Part shown: piece after piece, positions 44,250 to 53,547 of the stretch
Layout of the letters: every line of letters starts with the position of its first letter
How positions within the stretch are numbered: position 1 is the first letter of the stretch
Assembly: GCF_003286415.2 (NCBI RefSeq)
Contig: NZ_CP043450.1
Location: 6,758,001 to 6,822,000, forward strand
Origin: Mucilaginibacter rubeus
GTDB taxonomy: Bacteria > Bacteroidota > Bacteroidia > Sphingobacteriales > Sphingobacteriaceae
DNA length: 64,000 bases
Direction: 5' to 3'
Position numbers and translations under genes: made by a program
Notes under the pieces: generated by a model
Told to the model about the DNA's origin: nothing
Database searches by the model: none
What the model saw: the letters and a program-made list of their open reading frames with translations, nothing else

Positions 44250-45497
44250 TTACATTTTCATACCAGCCATATTATCGCTACCATTTTTAAAAATAGCTTC
44301 ACTATTCAACAAATAAGCACCCTGTGTAACGACCCTATCACCAGGATTTAAACCTGAAACTATGGGTAAATAAGTTTGGTTTCCCGAACCTGTTATAATC
44401 ATTTTAGGTGAAAAACTGCCATCCGTATTTCTGACCCATACTTTGCTGCCCTTGCCATCAGTTAAAATAGCAGAAGCAGGTATAGCTAAAGAACGGTTAC
44501 CTGTCCCGCCAATAGTGATATAGGCCAACATACCAGGCTTTATTAAGTCCTGCGGATTAGGAATACTGATCCTGATCAAATCCACTTTGGACGCATCAGA
44601 TAATTCAGGGTTAATAAACTCAATCTTACCGGCAATAACCTGTCCTCCCAGGTCAGGAAATGAAACACTAACCTGGTCATTCACCTTATAATTCCCGGCT
44701 TCGCCAGCATACAATTGCGCTTCTACCCATAAGCTGTTTAACGCTTGTGTTTTGAGTATGGACATCCCTTCGGTTACATAATCTCCCTCATGAACGGCTA
44801 TTTCACTAACGGTGCCGCTAATTTTACTTAAAATTGTTGTCGTCGCAGAAACTTTTCCGGGAGCCGCTAAGTTCCTGATCTGTGCGGGAGATAAGCCCCA
44901 TAGCTGTAATTTATTTTCGGCAGCACTGATCAGTTGCTGATAATCCACATCCGGATTATGCAGTACTTTTTGCTGTTGTTTCGCCAATAGGTATTCCTTT
45001 TCGGCTTCCAGCAGGTCTTCGCTATAAATGGAATATATAGGCTGGCCCACCGATATTTTTTCGCTGGTAGTTCTCACAAATAATTGCTGTATCCTGCCTG
45101 CAATCCTGGCGCTCAATTCTGCTGCTGTATTTTCATTGGTGGTTACCGTCCCTGTCAGCGTTTTTTCATTTCCGACATTTTCATCCCGGACCGTATCTGT
45201 CAGGATACCGGCCAACTGGATCTGCGAAGCAGTTAACCTAATCGTGTTCATGTCGGTACTGCTATTGCCCCCGGCAAGTTCTACTTTGATCAGCTTCATC
45301 CCGCAGATCGGGCAATTGCCGGGATGATCTTCGTGTATCTGCGGGTGCATGGAACAAGTGTAATAAGCCTTACTTTGCGTTTTTGCCACCTGCTGGGGTT
45401 TTTGTTTACAGGCGGTAAACAGCGCAGCTATCAGCAAGGAAAAAGCTAACAAACGCAATGCTTTTAGCCATATATGTTGTTTGATCCTGTTATTCAT
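44250..45497 (-). CDS. CusB-type efflux adaptor with metal-binding module, copy 2
   Basis: A 415-residue lipoprotein (lipobox IAALFTAC). A heavy-metal-binding module YYTCSMHPQIHEDHPGNCP + ICGMKL lies at ~40-70. The membrane-fusion core follows: lipoyl-type strand, alpha-hairpin (~130-190) and beta-barrel. The ATG at 45497 overlaps the preceding adaptor by 8 bp; an in-frame GTG lies at 45524. It is the last gene of the Cus-like operon and ends MAGMKM. Confidence 0.92.
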   Translation of the reverse strand: MNNRIKQHIWLKALRLLAFSLLIAALFTACKQKPQQVAKTQSKAYYTCSMHPQIHEDHPGNCPICGMKLIKVELAGGNSSTDMNTIRLTASQIQLAGILTDTVRDENVGNEKTLTGTVTTNENTAAELSARIAGRIQQLFVRTTSEKISVGQPIYSIYSEDLLEAEKEYLLAKQQQKVLHNPDVDYQQLISAAENKLQLWGLSPAQIRNLAAPGKVSATTTILSKISGTVSEIAVHEGDYVTEGMSILKTQALNSLWVEAQLYAGEAGNYKVNDQVSVSFPDLGGQVIAGKIEFINPELSDASKVDLIRISIPNPQDLIKPGMLAYITIGGTGNRSLAIPASAILTDGKGSKVWVRNTDGSFSPKMIITGSGNQTYLPIVSGLNPGDRVVTQGAYLLNSEAIFKNGSDNMAGMKM

Positions 45498-46758
45498 TGC
45501 CTGATGTTTTAATAAAACTTTCACTGTCTGTTAAATATTGAGCATCTGATGCCAGGCTATCTGAAACAGATAAGCCTTTTACAATTTGTACTTCATTGCC
45601 ATTTACAATCCCCGTATTTACCTGATGAGCCTTAAATAATGCGCCTTTTTTTAGCCACACTACCTGCGTTCGTCCCAGGTCTAGTAATGCGGATCTTGGT
45701 ATCCATAAACCTTTTATTTCCCCGGTTTGTATGTTAGCTGTAACCAGGCTGTGTACCTTCAACGCATGATCCATATTGTCAATATAAACCCGAATGCTGG
45801 TGGTTTTATCACCGTTTTGCAAGGTTGGTTCAATAAAATTGACTTTGCCCCTAATCGTTTTTCCTGGCATATCCGGCAATGTTATCGTGACTGGCTGGTT
45901 TAATTTTAAGGCGGCAATTGCAGAGCGGTCGATCTTAATGATCGCCCATAACTGATGAGGGTTAACAACATTAAAAATGTTCTGCCCTTTTTCTACATAC
46001 ATACCTTCTTTGATGGAAAGCGGAGGATTGTTAGCGAAATCTGATGGAGATTCTGTACTTGCAGTATCTGTCATTTGACTATGCGGCATATCGTGTACGT
46101 GTCCGTCATAAGGACTGTACACCGGCAGACTATAAAACGGCCTACCGCTTTTGATGACCTGTTCCACCTGTGCTGTTGTCATTCCCAGTAACAAAAGTTT
46201 TTGCCTGGCCGCATTGATCAAAGCTGTTTCCTGGGATGAGTTCTTTATCAGGTAAATTAAGTCCTGCTGCGCGACAACCATATCCGGGCTGTAAATATCA
46301 AAGATCCGCTGACCTGTATGGATTTCCTGGAAAGCATATTTGATATAAAGCTTTTCGATACGTCCCGAAAAGCGTGCGGCAATGTTATTAAATGTCCTGT
46401 TATCAAAATCAAGATATCCCTGGGCCGCGATTTGGGTTGGGATTAACTTTTCTTCCGGGGTAATGGCAGTAATATTCGCTATTACGGATGAATTAACCGG
46501 TTGCAATACCGTATTCATGCTGATGCCTGCCTGCGCACCGGCCTGACCTGACTTTTTAACCAGCGCCATGCCGCAGATCGGGCAATTGCCCGGATGATCT
46601 TCGAGGATCTGCGGATGCATGGAGCAGGTATATTTAATATCGCTTGTAACCTGTACAGTAGCTGGGACCTTCTTTTTATCCGAGCAGGCACTGATCAGCA
46701 TCGTAATTAACAGGAGGCCGGTCAATATGATCCTAATGGGTTTCATTTTCTTTTTCAT
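45490..46758 (-). CDS. CusB-type efflux adaptor with metal-binding module, copy 1
   Basis: A 422-residue lipoprotein (lipobox ITMLISAC). The N-terminal metal-binding module is YTCSMHPQILEDHPGNCPIC + GMALV, followed by the adaptor core. A Met/His-containing loop near residue 230 (YDGHVHDMPHSQMTDTAS) is absent from copy 2 and may bind Cu/Ag. It overlaps the TolC gene by 26 bp. Two different adaptors for one RND pump suggest a heteromeric adaptor ring. Confidence 0.92.
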   Translation of the reverse strand: MKKKMKPIRIILTGLLLITMLISACSDKKKVPATVQVTSDIKYTCSMHPQILEDHPGNCPICGMALVKKSGQAGAQAGISMNTVLQPVNSSVIANITAITPEEKLIPTQIAAQGYLDFDNRTFNNIAARFSGRIEKLYIKYAFQEIHTGQRIFDIYSPDMVVAQQDLIYLIKNSSQETALINAARQKLLLLGMTTAQVEQVIKSGRPFYSLPVYSPYDGHVHDMPHSQMTDTASTESPSDFANNPPLSIKEGMYVEKGQNIFNVVNPHQLWAIIKIDRSAIAALKLNQPVTITLPDMPGKTIRGKVNFIEPTLQNGDKTTSIRVYIDNMDHALKVHSLVTANIQTGEIKGLWIPRSALLDLGRTQVVWLKKGALFKAHQVNTGIVNGNEVQIVKGLSVSDSLASDAQYLTDSESFIKTSGNE

Positions 46759-47968
46759 AAGCTACCTGTAATTGTAAAAGTTCCTGTAAACGATCTAATG
46801 CATCCATCCTGGCCAACTGTAAACCTTTAATACCGTCCAATACTGATGGCAGATCGCCGGTATTCTGTTCATAAGCGAGCAAGGATGTTTTATAGGTATT
46901 TTGCAAGGCAGGAATGATATTTTGGTTATAGTTTTTGAGTTGTCTTTTTTTGCTGCTCATATCCGTTCTTAAACCGGCCAGCTGCCCTTCGGCCTGGTTC
47001 AGCATATCCAGTTTCTTTTGCTGTAATTCAGCTACCTCATACCGGATACCTTTCAGGTTGGCCTTGTATTCTTTGGATGCCCAGGGAACGATAGGTATGG
47101 TGACAGAAGCCATTAAAATATACTGGTTAGCCATTCCTCCGTAGCTAAACATATGCCCCGCCTGGATACCAAAATCGGGTTTGCGCTTGCTGTATTCCAT
47201 TTTAGCATTCAATTGTTGTAAATCAATATTCCGGTCGATCCCTTTAATGTCGCTGCGCGCATTTGCGAGACTTGCCGTATCGGTAACGTTAGTTTCATAA
47301 TCTTTCAGAACGACAGTAGTATCGACAGTAAACACCGTTTGCTTATCACGGTTCATCAGCGTGTTGAGCATAATGTTTTTTTGGCTGATCTCATTGTTTA
47401 ATTGTTCTCGCGTATTATCCAGCTGATATAAGTCTGCTTTGGCTTTGTAAATATTCGGCAGCTTTTCCTTACCATAGGTGAGCCGGATATTCGCATCCTT
47501 GAGCATATATTCCAGCAGGCTTTGTGTGTTTTGCAATAAAGCCAGTTTTTTTTCCAGCACAACTCGTTCATAATAATATTGCCTGGCCTGGGCGATCAAT
47601 TGATTTTTCATATAGTTCTTGTCTTCGGCGGTTACTTTAGACATTCCCTTCATGTAATTTTCTTTGGCCCGCAGTTTGGCCGGGTTAGTGAACATCTGCT
47701 CCGCCTGGATCATAAAGGACCCCGTGTTCGGATTGATCTGATAAGGGGTTTGGTATTGGCCTGCGCTGATCTTTGGTGCATCTAGGCTTTTCGCTCCTGT
47801 AGCATACGCATCCTGTGCCCTGATTTTTTCATCATACGCCTGCAAAGAAGGATTAGCAGCTATACGCGCCAGTACGCTGTCTAAAGGCAAGCGCTGAACC
47901 TGAGCTTCTGCTGTCAGGCTTGCAAAGCAGATAAGCACTATATAGGTGATGTGATATTTCGTTTTCAT
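46733..47968 (-). CDS. TolC-family outer-membrane factor
   Basis: A 411-residue protein with a signal peptide (MKTKYHITYIVLICFASLTAEA) and two OEP domains made of long amphipathic helices (for example YMKNQLIAQARQYYYERVVL). It forms the outer-membrane exit of the Cus-like pump. I chose the ATG at 47968, 2 bp after the pump gene; the upstream extension lacks a signal peptide. Confidence 0.9.
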   Translation of the reverse strand: MKTKYHITYIVLICFASLTAEAQVQRLPLDSVLARIAANPSLQAYDEKIRAQDAYATGAKSLDAPKISAGQYQTPYQINPNTGSFMIQAEQMFTNPAKLRAKENYMKGMSKVTAEDKNYMKNQLIAQARQYYYERVVLEKKLALLQNTQSLLEYMLKDANIRLTYGKEKLPNIYKAKADLYQLDNTREQLNNEISQKNIMLNTLMNRDKQTVFTVDTTVVLKDYETNVTDTASLANARSDIKGIDRNIDLQQLNAKMEYSKRKPDFGIQAGHMFSYGGMANQYILMASVTIPIVPWASKEYKANLKGIRYEVAELQQKKLDMLNQAEGQLAGLRTDMSSKKRQLKNYNQNIIPALQNTYKTSLLAYEQNTGDLPSVLDGIKGLQLARMDALDRLQELLQLQVAYEKENETH

Positions 47969-47970
47969 AA

Positions 47971-49863
47971 TTATTCCTTTACCTCCAATACTTCCAGCTT
48001 GCCATGTTTCCTCAATTCGTATTCTTTGACCATCAGGAAGATCAATGGGGTAACCAGTAAAATATGCGTGGAAGAAGTTAATACCCCGCCAATCATCGGC
48101 AGCACGATAGGCAGCATGACATCGGAGCCGGTACCGGTTGCCCAAAGCACGGGTACCAGGCCAAACAAAGCCACACAAACCGTCATGAGTTTAGGCCGTA
48201 AACGTTTTACCGCGCCGTTCATCACGTAAATCCGAAGATCTTCTTTGGTTATGGTTACCTTACTATTTCCTTTCAATACGACCAGTTGCTGCATGGCATC
48301 ATTGAGATAGATTACCATGACGATACCCGTCTCTACCGCTATGCCAAACAGGGCGATAAAGCCCACTGCTACTGCTACCGACAAATGCACGCCAAAGAAA
48401 TACACCATGTAAGCGCCCCCGATAAGCGCAAACGGAATACTGATCAGGCTAAAAAAGGCCTCCCGGATGGAGTGAAAAGCAAAATACAGGCAGCCAAAAA
48501 TAATAACCAGTACAATAGGAAGAATAAGCTTTAAGGTATGTTCAGCCCGGATCAGGTTTTCATATTGGCCGCTCCACTCGATAAAGTAACCTTTAGGTAA
48601 GCTTCTCACCATCGTGTTCAGCCTGTCCTGTGCCTCTTTTACCGTACTTCCCATGTCACGGTCACGAACATTAAATAATACCGTACCGCGCAATAAGGCA
48701 TTTTCCGACTGGATCATTGCCGGCCCGTCGCTGATCTTAATATCTGCAACGGAAGACAGCGGTATCGGGCCATAATTCATCGTTTGAACCAAGGTGCGCT
48801 TGATTTCCTCCAGGTTACTCCGGTAGTCTTGTGCCAGTCTAAGGTTAACGCTGAAGCGCCTGCGCCCTTCAATCGTTGGTGTGATATTCATCCCGCCCAA
48901 TGCGCTTTCTACAACCTCGTTCACGTCATCTACGCTTAGGCCATAACGTCCTATGGCATCTTTGTTGACTTGTATATCCAGGTATTTACCACCAGTGATC
49001 GGATCAACATAAAGATCCTTCACACCATTAATACCCTGCAAAGCCTGTTTCATCTGATTAGACAAAGAATAGATCGTATCCAGGTTCTGACCGTAAACTT
49101 TTAATCCCACATCGGTTCGGATACCGGTAGAAAGCATATTGATGCGGTTAATGATAGGTTGTGTCCAGCCATTCACTACACCCGGTATTTGCAATTTTCC
49201 GTTAAGTTCATTGATGATATCTTCCTTTTTGATGCCTTTGCGCCATTCACTGGTGGGTTTTAACAAGACGATGGTTTCCACCATATTTATCGGCGAGTTA
49301 TCGGTTGCTGTATTCGCCCGGCCAGCTTTTCCTAGTACATTCTTTACCTCCGGTATACTTTTAATGATCCGGTCCTGTATTTGCAGCAGTTGCTTGGTTT
49401 CTGAGTTGGACACATCTGGTAATGTAACCGGCATAAACAGGATCGTTCCTTCATCTAACGGCGGCATAAATTCGCTACCAAGACTCAATAAGAGCGGTAT
49501 GCTGATCAATAGCGCGATGATGTTGATACCTATAGTGGTTTTGCGCCAGGTAATGCACCAGTTGAGTATCGGCCTGTAAACGCGTTCCAAAAATCGGTTC
49601 AATGGATTACGGTCGTCTGAACTCAGCTTTCCTTTCAGAAAAAAGGAAATCAATACCGGGGCCAGCGTAACCGCAAGGACCGCATCTATAGCCAATATGA
49701 AAGTTTTTGTCCATGCTAAAGGGCCAAACAGTTTACCTTCCTGTCCTTCCAGCATAAATACCGGGAGAAAGGAAGCGACAATGATCAGCGTGGAAAAGAA
49801 CACACCACGGCCCACCTGTTTACAGGATGCTTCTATAATTCTAATTCTTTCTGCTGTAGTCAT
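47971..49863 (-). CDS. CusA-type RND pump, C-terminal part (split gene)
   Basis: A 630-residue continuation of the CusA pump, starting MTTAERIRIIEASCKQVGRG, which in intact CusA lies inside the chain after helix 4. It contains helices 5-12 and the second periplasmic region. Its ATG overlaps the stop of the N-terminal part as ATGA. A -1 slip on the AAGAAAAAGAAAAG tract just upstream would join the frames as ...EKVMTTAERI. It may be a true split, programmed frameshift, natural mutation or sequencing error. Confidence 0.88.
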   Translation of the reverse strand: MTTAERIRIIEASCKQVGRGVFFSTLIIVASFLPVFMLEGQEGKLFGPLAWTKTFILAIDAVLAVTLAPVLISFFLKGKLSSDDRNPLNRFLERVYRPILNWCITWRKTTIGINIIALLISIPLLLSLGSEFMPPLDEGTILFMPVTLPDVSNSETKQLLQIQDRIIKSIPEVKNVLGKAGRANTATDNSPINMVETIVLLKPTSEWRKGIKKEDIINELNGKLQIPGVVNGWTQPIINRINMLSTGIRTDVGLKVYGQNLDTIYSLSNQMKQALQGINGVKDLYVDPITGGKYLDIQVNKDAIGRYGLSVDDVNEVVESALGGMNITPTIEGRRRFSVNLRLAQDYRSNLEEIKRTLVQTMNYGPIPLSSVADIKISDGPAMIQSENALLRGTVLFNVRDRDMGSTVKEAQDRLNTMVRSLPKGYFIEWSGQYENLIRAEHTLKLILPIVLVIIFGCLYFAFHSIREAFFSLISIPFALIGGAYMVYFFGVHLSVAVAVGFIALFGIAVETGIVMVIYLNDAMQQLVVLKGNSKVTITKEDLRIYVMNGAVKRLRPKLMTVCVALFGLVPVLWATGTGSDVMLPIVLPMIGGVLTSSTHILLVTPLIFLMVKEYELRKHGKLEVLEVKE

Positions 49864-51134
49864 GACTTTTCTTTTTCTTGTGCAGCGGATAAATTCCGGT
49901 GCGAGTTTTCGACCATAACGATCCCGTTATCTACGATCACCCCGATAGCTAATGCGATACCCGTTAACGACATGATATTGGAACTAATACCAAAGGCATT
50001 GAGCAGGATAAAGCTGGCCGCGATGGTAATCGGGATTTGAATAATTATACTGAGCGCACTTTTCAAACTCAATAGGAACAGGATCACAATGATTGACACC
50101 GTGATCATTTCCTCGATCAGCGTATGTTTGACAGATCCGATTGCGCTTTCGATCAATTCACTCCGGTCATAGGCAATTTTAAATTTCACGCCTGGAGGAA
50201 AGCCTTTTTGTATATCGGCCATTTTATCCTTTACGGCATGAATAACCTTATCGGCGTTTTCGCCATAACGCATCACGACAATTCCACCAACCGCCTCACC
50301 TTCGCCGTTCTGGTCGAATATGCCAAGGCGCAGATCGCCGCCCATTTGAACGGTCGCGACGTCTTTTACCCTGACCGGTACGGTTTTGATGGTTCCGATG
50401 GTAATATTTTCTACGTCCTGCAAGTTTTTTATATAGCCCAGGCCGCGGACGATATACCCGGTGCCGTTCATTTCAAACTTGCGGCCGCCCACATCATTGT
50501 TATTGCTTTTAACAGCTTTCAGCACCTGTGATAAGGGAATATTATAATAATTGAGTTTATGCGGGTCTATATTGATCTGGTATTGCTTTTCAAAGCCGCC
50601 GAAAGAAGCAACTTCGCTAACGCCCGGCACGGTTTGCAGCCCCAACTTAACATACCAGTCTTGCAAGGCCCGCTGTTCTCCGAGATCTATTCCTTTGGCA
50701 TCGAGCGTGTACCACAGGATATGGCCAACACCGGTTCCATCAGGCCCCAATGTTGGGGTAATACCTTGCGGCAGCAAGCGCTGCGCATAGCTTAACCGTT
50801 CCAGTACCCGGCTGCGCGCCCAGTAAACATCCGTATTATCCTGGAAGACAATATAGACGAAGCTCATCCCGAACATGGAGGTGGCCCGGATGGCTTTAAC
50901 TTTAGGAATCCCCTGCAGGTTGCTTACCAGCGGGTAAGTCACCTGGTCTTCCATGATCTGCGGGCTGCGGCCTCCCCATTCGGTGAAAACGATCACCTGG
51001 TTCTCGGATAGATCAGGAATAGCGTCGATTGGGTTTTCACGCACGGCATAAGTTCCCCATCCAAAAAGTGCGACGGCGACCAGCAATACGATATACCTGT
51101 TCTTTAAGGACAGGGTAATAAGTTGATTGATCAT
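49860..51134 (-). CDS. CusA-type RND pump, N-terminal part (split gene)
   Basis: A 424-residue N-terminal part of a Cu/Ag RND pump. Helix 1 (NRYIVLLVAVALFGWGTYAV), the first periplasmic domain and helices 2-4 are present, ending in IVDNGIVMVENSHRNLSAAQ + EKEKS and stop. A normal CusA runs to ~1040 residues; 424+630 gives that length, so little or nothing is missing. Start at ATG 51134 preferred over TTG 51152. Confidence 0.88.
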   Translation of the reverse strand: MINQLITLSLKNRYIVLLVAVALFGWGTYAVRENPIDAIPDLSENQVIVFTEWGGRSPQIMEDQVTYPLVSNLQGIPKVKAIRATSMFGMSFVYIVFQDNTDVYWARSRVLERLSYAQRLLPQGITPTLGPDGTGVGHILWYTLDAKGIDLGEQRALQDWYVKLGLQTVPGVSEVASFGGFEKQYQINIDPHKLNYYNIPLSQVLKAVKSNNNDVGGRKFEMNGTGYIVRGLGYIKNLQDVENITIGTIKTVPVRVKDVATVQMGGDLRLGIFDQNGEGEAVGGIVVMRYGENADKVIHAVKDKMADIQKGFPPGVKFKIAYDRSELIESAIGSVKHTLIEEMITVSIIVILFLLSLKSALSIIIQIPITIAASFILLNAFGISSNIMSLTGIALAIGVIVDNGIVMVENSHRNLSAAQEKEKS

Positions 51135-51149
51135 CTTAATGGTTTTAAT

Positions 51150-51187
51150 CAATACTCCATCCTGATGGCTACCGGGATGGAGTATTG
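51150..51187. other. 13-bp perfect stem-loop in the Cus-like operon
   Basis: CAATACTCCATCC (51150-51162) pairs with GGATGGAGTATTG (51175-51187), loop 12 nt. It lies between the metal-binding-module gene and cusA. There is no T-run on the minus strand, so an mRNA-processing or attenuation role is possible. Confidence 0.6.
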
Positions 51188-51194
51188 AAATGAA

Positions 51195-51455
51195 TTACAT
51201 CTTCATGGTTTCAGCTTTCTTTTTCGCCGGTTCTTTTTTTACCAGTTCCATGCCGCATTTAGGGCATTTGCCAGGTTTTTCACTTAATACATCCGGGTGC
51301 ATACCGCAGGTGTATTGTACTTTCTCAGGTTTCGCTACAGGCTTTACCTTTTTTGTTTTAGTCGTGTCAGATACAGCTTTGACAGGCAGGCCAGCAGCAA
51401 ACACCGTTGCACCGGAGAAAAGAATGGCCACAGCTATCAGGGTTACTTTTTTCAT
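51195..51455 (-). CDS. Exported heavy-metal-binding-module protein
   Basis: An 86-residue protein: signal peptide MKKVTLIAVAILFSGATVFA, a lysine-rich linker, and the module YTCGMHPDVLSEKPGKCP + KCGMEL with the Cys/Met/His ligand pattern seen in the adaptors, then a lysine-rich tail ending ETMKM. It is probably a periplasmic Cu/Ag chaperone for the split CusA pump encoded next. Confidence 0.88.
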   Translation of the reverse strand: MKKVTLIAVAILFSGATVFAAGLPVKAVSDTTKTKKVKPVAKPEKVQYTCGMHPDVLSEKPGKCPKCGMELVKKEPAKKKAETMKM

Positions 51456-51494
51456 ATATTTTTAATTCAAGATGGATAAATAGACGGGCATCCC

Positions 51495-51917
51495 TTAAGA
51501 ATGATTGATTTTTGAGAGATAATAATTGATCCGGTACTGATGATGATAAGGGTCGTAAAAAAACAAATCATTATCCGTCCTAAAGTTGCCATCTATCAAG
51601 TCGAAAGCTTTACCGTCCCTGTATATATTTTTCAAATTTTCCAGGTTAAGCAAATATATCTTTTCAGAATCTTTCAAACTGAAGTAATAAGTTACAACGG
51701 GTTTAAAAAGATTTAGCTTACCTCCGGGCCGCTCACGTTCGTAAATGATAATGACGCCTCGGTCCACAACTTTATAATCAGCTAATTGATGCTGTTGAGC
51801 GACGGCAATAGCAGTATTATTGGAAAGAATTTTATTAGCATTGAAGCTATGAGCCTGAACAAGTGTTTTTGAAAACAACAATACAAGCAATGTTATTGAA
51901 AATGTGATAGTTTTCAT
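51495..51917 (-). CDS. Exported protein of unknown function
   Basis: A 140-residue protein with a signal peptide (MKTITFSITLLVLLFSKTLVQA). The mature part is rich in Tyr, Asn and charged residues, ends INYYLSKINHS, and has no recognised domain. Start chosen at ATG 51917. It lies within the minus-strand metal operon, so a periplasmic accessory role is likely but unproven. Confidence 0.65.
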   Translation of the reverse strand: MKTITFSITLLVLLFSKTLVQAHSFNANKILSNNTAIAVAQQHQLADYKVVDRGVIIIYERERPGGKLNLFKPVVTYYFSLKDSEKIYLLNLENLKNIYRDGKAFDLIDGNFRTDNDLFFYDPYHHQYRINYYLSKINHS

Positions 51918-52042
51918 TTTTTTAAATTTAAGTAAGTATCTCACTGCATGGGCTTGCAGCAAAATTTGATTAATAAAAAAAGAGATTGGTGGATTTAAGA
52001 GCTCTATGCTCAATTAAATCGAAAGAAATGAGGAGAAGGAAA

Positions 52043-52417
52043 TCAGATTCTGTAGGTACAAAACAGCGTATAAAGCGCATCCCGAGTAGCTGGCGGCGCA
52101 TGACTATTATAAGCCCTTGCATTTTTGATGCCTATACTTTCAGCAGGTATTTGGATAAAATACTCGGCAATTACTACGGCGAACTGTATATGCGCAATGG
52201 AACTTGCCTTTGCAAAAACATGATTGTCTTTTATCTTAAACTCTTGTTTAGTTGTTTTACAACAAGATGGATCGGACTTATTCGGACAATTCAGTTGTGT
52301 GATTTTAGCAATACTGACTGTTGAAAGTTGCCCGCAGCAATAAAATTTATTTACAGAAACCCCGTAAACAGAGATTGCATAAGCAAATACGAGCAATATG
52401 GAAATAATTTTTTTCAA
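52043..52417 (-). CDS. Small exported HYC_CC_PP-like protein
   Basis: A 124-residue protein: hydrophobic signal (KKIISILLVFAYAISVYG), then NKFYCCGQLSTVSI, NCPNKSDPSCC, and C-terminal HAPPATRDALYTLFCTYRI. The Tyr-Cys, Cys-Cys and Pro-Pro landmarks fit the small HYC_CC_PP proteins of Bacteroidota metal loci. I start it at TTG 52417 because the -7 box gives the same 4-nt spacing as two similar genes; GTG at 52420 is the alternative. Confidence 0.7.
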   Translation of the reverse strand: MKKIISILLVFAYAISVYGVSVNKFYCCGQLSTVSIAKITQLNCPNKSDPSCCKTTKQEFKIKDNHVFAKASSIAHIQFAVVIAEYFIQIPAESIGIKNARAYNSHAPPATRDALYTLFCTYRI

Positions 52418-52421
52418 CACA

Positions 52422-52429
52422 CAAATATA
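52422..52429 (-). promoter_or_regulatory. -7 element four bases before a TTG start
   Basis: On the minus strand it reads TATATTTG, then TGTG, then TTG AAA. The third example in this window of this box at 4 nt from a start codon. Confidence 0.5.
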
Positions 52430-52681
52430 GATAAAGAATAAAAATATTGCCACACAATAAAGTAAAAAGTTTATACCAAGCGAACTTTTATGAAAGTTAA
52501 TTATAGACGCACATCCGCTGAGCCAACTGCCAATTACACTGTATTTTTAATAAAACAATTGAGATGAACCAAGGCCATAAATGATTTTAAACTGGCCGCA
52601 ACTAAACTATTTTTTGACCTGAACAACAACTATAAATAGCTTTCGTCAAACCGAGTGTAGCGGATTAACATCCATCGCACA

Positions 52682-52840
52682 CGATTGGATCACACAATAG
52701 GAAATAAGATTACCCAAAAAATAGTCGAGATCGACTAGAAAGTCCGAGCTGAAGCGGCGAAAGGTATTATCACAAGACAGTAAGCAGAGATCAGATTAAT
52801 GATAGCCAAGTTGAAAGAACTTAAAGACTCTCAACAATAG
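52682..52840 (+). pseudogene. Coding-like fragment with in-frame stops
   Basis: One plus-strand frame reads a Lys/Glu/Ile-rich helical peptide (KITQKIVEID, then KVRAEAAKGIITRQ, then AEIRLMIAKLKELKDSQQ) interrupted by TAG and TAA. The composition looks like a decayed gene; its origin is not recognised. The flanking 52454-52681 shows nothing clear. Confidence 0.25.
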
Positions 52841-52848
52841 TGGTAGAT

Positions 52849-52872
52849 AAAAAAGCCCCGTAAGCCGGGGCG
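52849..52872 (-). terminator. Terminator of the small Lys/Met-rich gene
   Basis: GCCCCG (52855-52860) pairs with CGGGGC (52866-52871), 5-nt loop, followed on the minus strand by six T. It lies 19 nt past the stop of the gene at 52891-53076. Confidence 0.85.
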
Positions 52873-52890
52873 TTTAAAACAGTGTTACAA

Positions 52891-53076
52891 TTACATTTTC
52901 ATTTTACCCATCGAGGTCCCTTTTTTCATTTTCATTGGCTTTTTTTTCTTATGAATAACTTTTTTCTTATGGGTTTGCAACACATCGGCTTTCACAGATG
53001 AGTTTATGTTTGGTTCCGCATAAACGCTGCTAAATGAGATTGCGGCTAGGGCAATCATACAACAAATTTTTTTCAT
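52891..53076 (-). CDS. Small exported Lys/Met-rich protein
   Basis: A 61-residue protein: signal peptide MKKICCMIALAAISFSSVYA, then a very basic tail (HKKKVIHKKKKPMKMKKG ... MGKMKM). Met-rich ends are typical of Cu(I)/Ag(I) binders. It has its own terminator, so it is separate from the downstream Cus-like genes. Confidence 0.7.
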   Translation of the reverse strand: MKKICCMIALAAISFSSVYAEPNINSSVKADVLQTHKKKVIHKKKKPMKMKKGTSMGKMKM

Positions 53077-53547
53077 GGTATTTTCAGTTTATTATTAAGG
53101 TAATCACTTATACAAACAATAGTCGTTCCAGTATTTAAGAATTTAACTGATAGGAATTTAAATAATCGTGTTAAGCTAATTGGCGATTTATTTGCAGGTA
53201 ATTCTGGCTCACATTTAATGTTTAATAAAAGCCAAACTCTGCTGTCATTTAAATTAATATAAAAGGAATGGATGTGCCATTATTTCTATTACCGAACTCA
53301 GAAATACAAATCAATGATCCGGCAAATCTTTTTAGCAACATCAGGGGAATAAGTTCAACCTATATCAGTCAGGAAAGACAAACATTTGGAAACTTGCTTA
53401 AGAAAAGCCTGACGACAAAATGTCTATTTGATCGCTGATAAATTTTATAATGCGGTTATCAACAATTCCATCGTCGTTGTTATCGGCGTTAAATTCAAGC
53501 CGTAATAATATTTTTTACAAACAGGCTGTTTTGATTGGCAATTCCCC
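53077..53547. other. Gene-poor spacer
   Basis: It contains one possible 56-codon ORF on the plus strand, listed separately, and otherwise AT-rich sequence. No repeats or RNA genes recognised. It probably holds the promoter of the small Lys/Met-rich gene. Confidence 0.4.
53268..53438 (+). CDS. Possible small ORF
   Basis: A 56-residue frame starting MDVPLFLLPNSEIQIND, with AAAAGGA directly before the ATG. It has no signal peptide or motif. It is the only plus-strand candidate in an otherwise minus-strand region and could be chance or a gene remnant. Confidence 0.2.
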   Translation: MDVPLFLLPNSEIQINDPANLFSNIRGISSTYISQERQTFGNLLKKSLTTKCLFDR

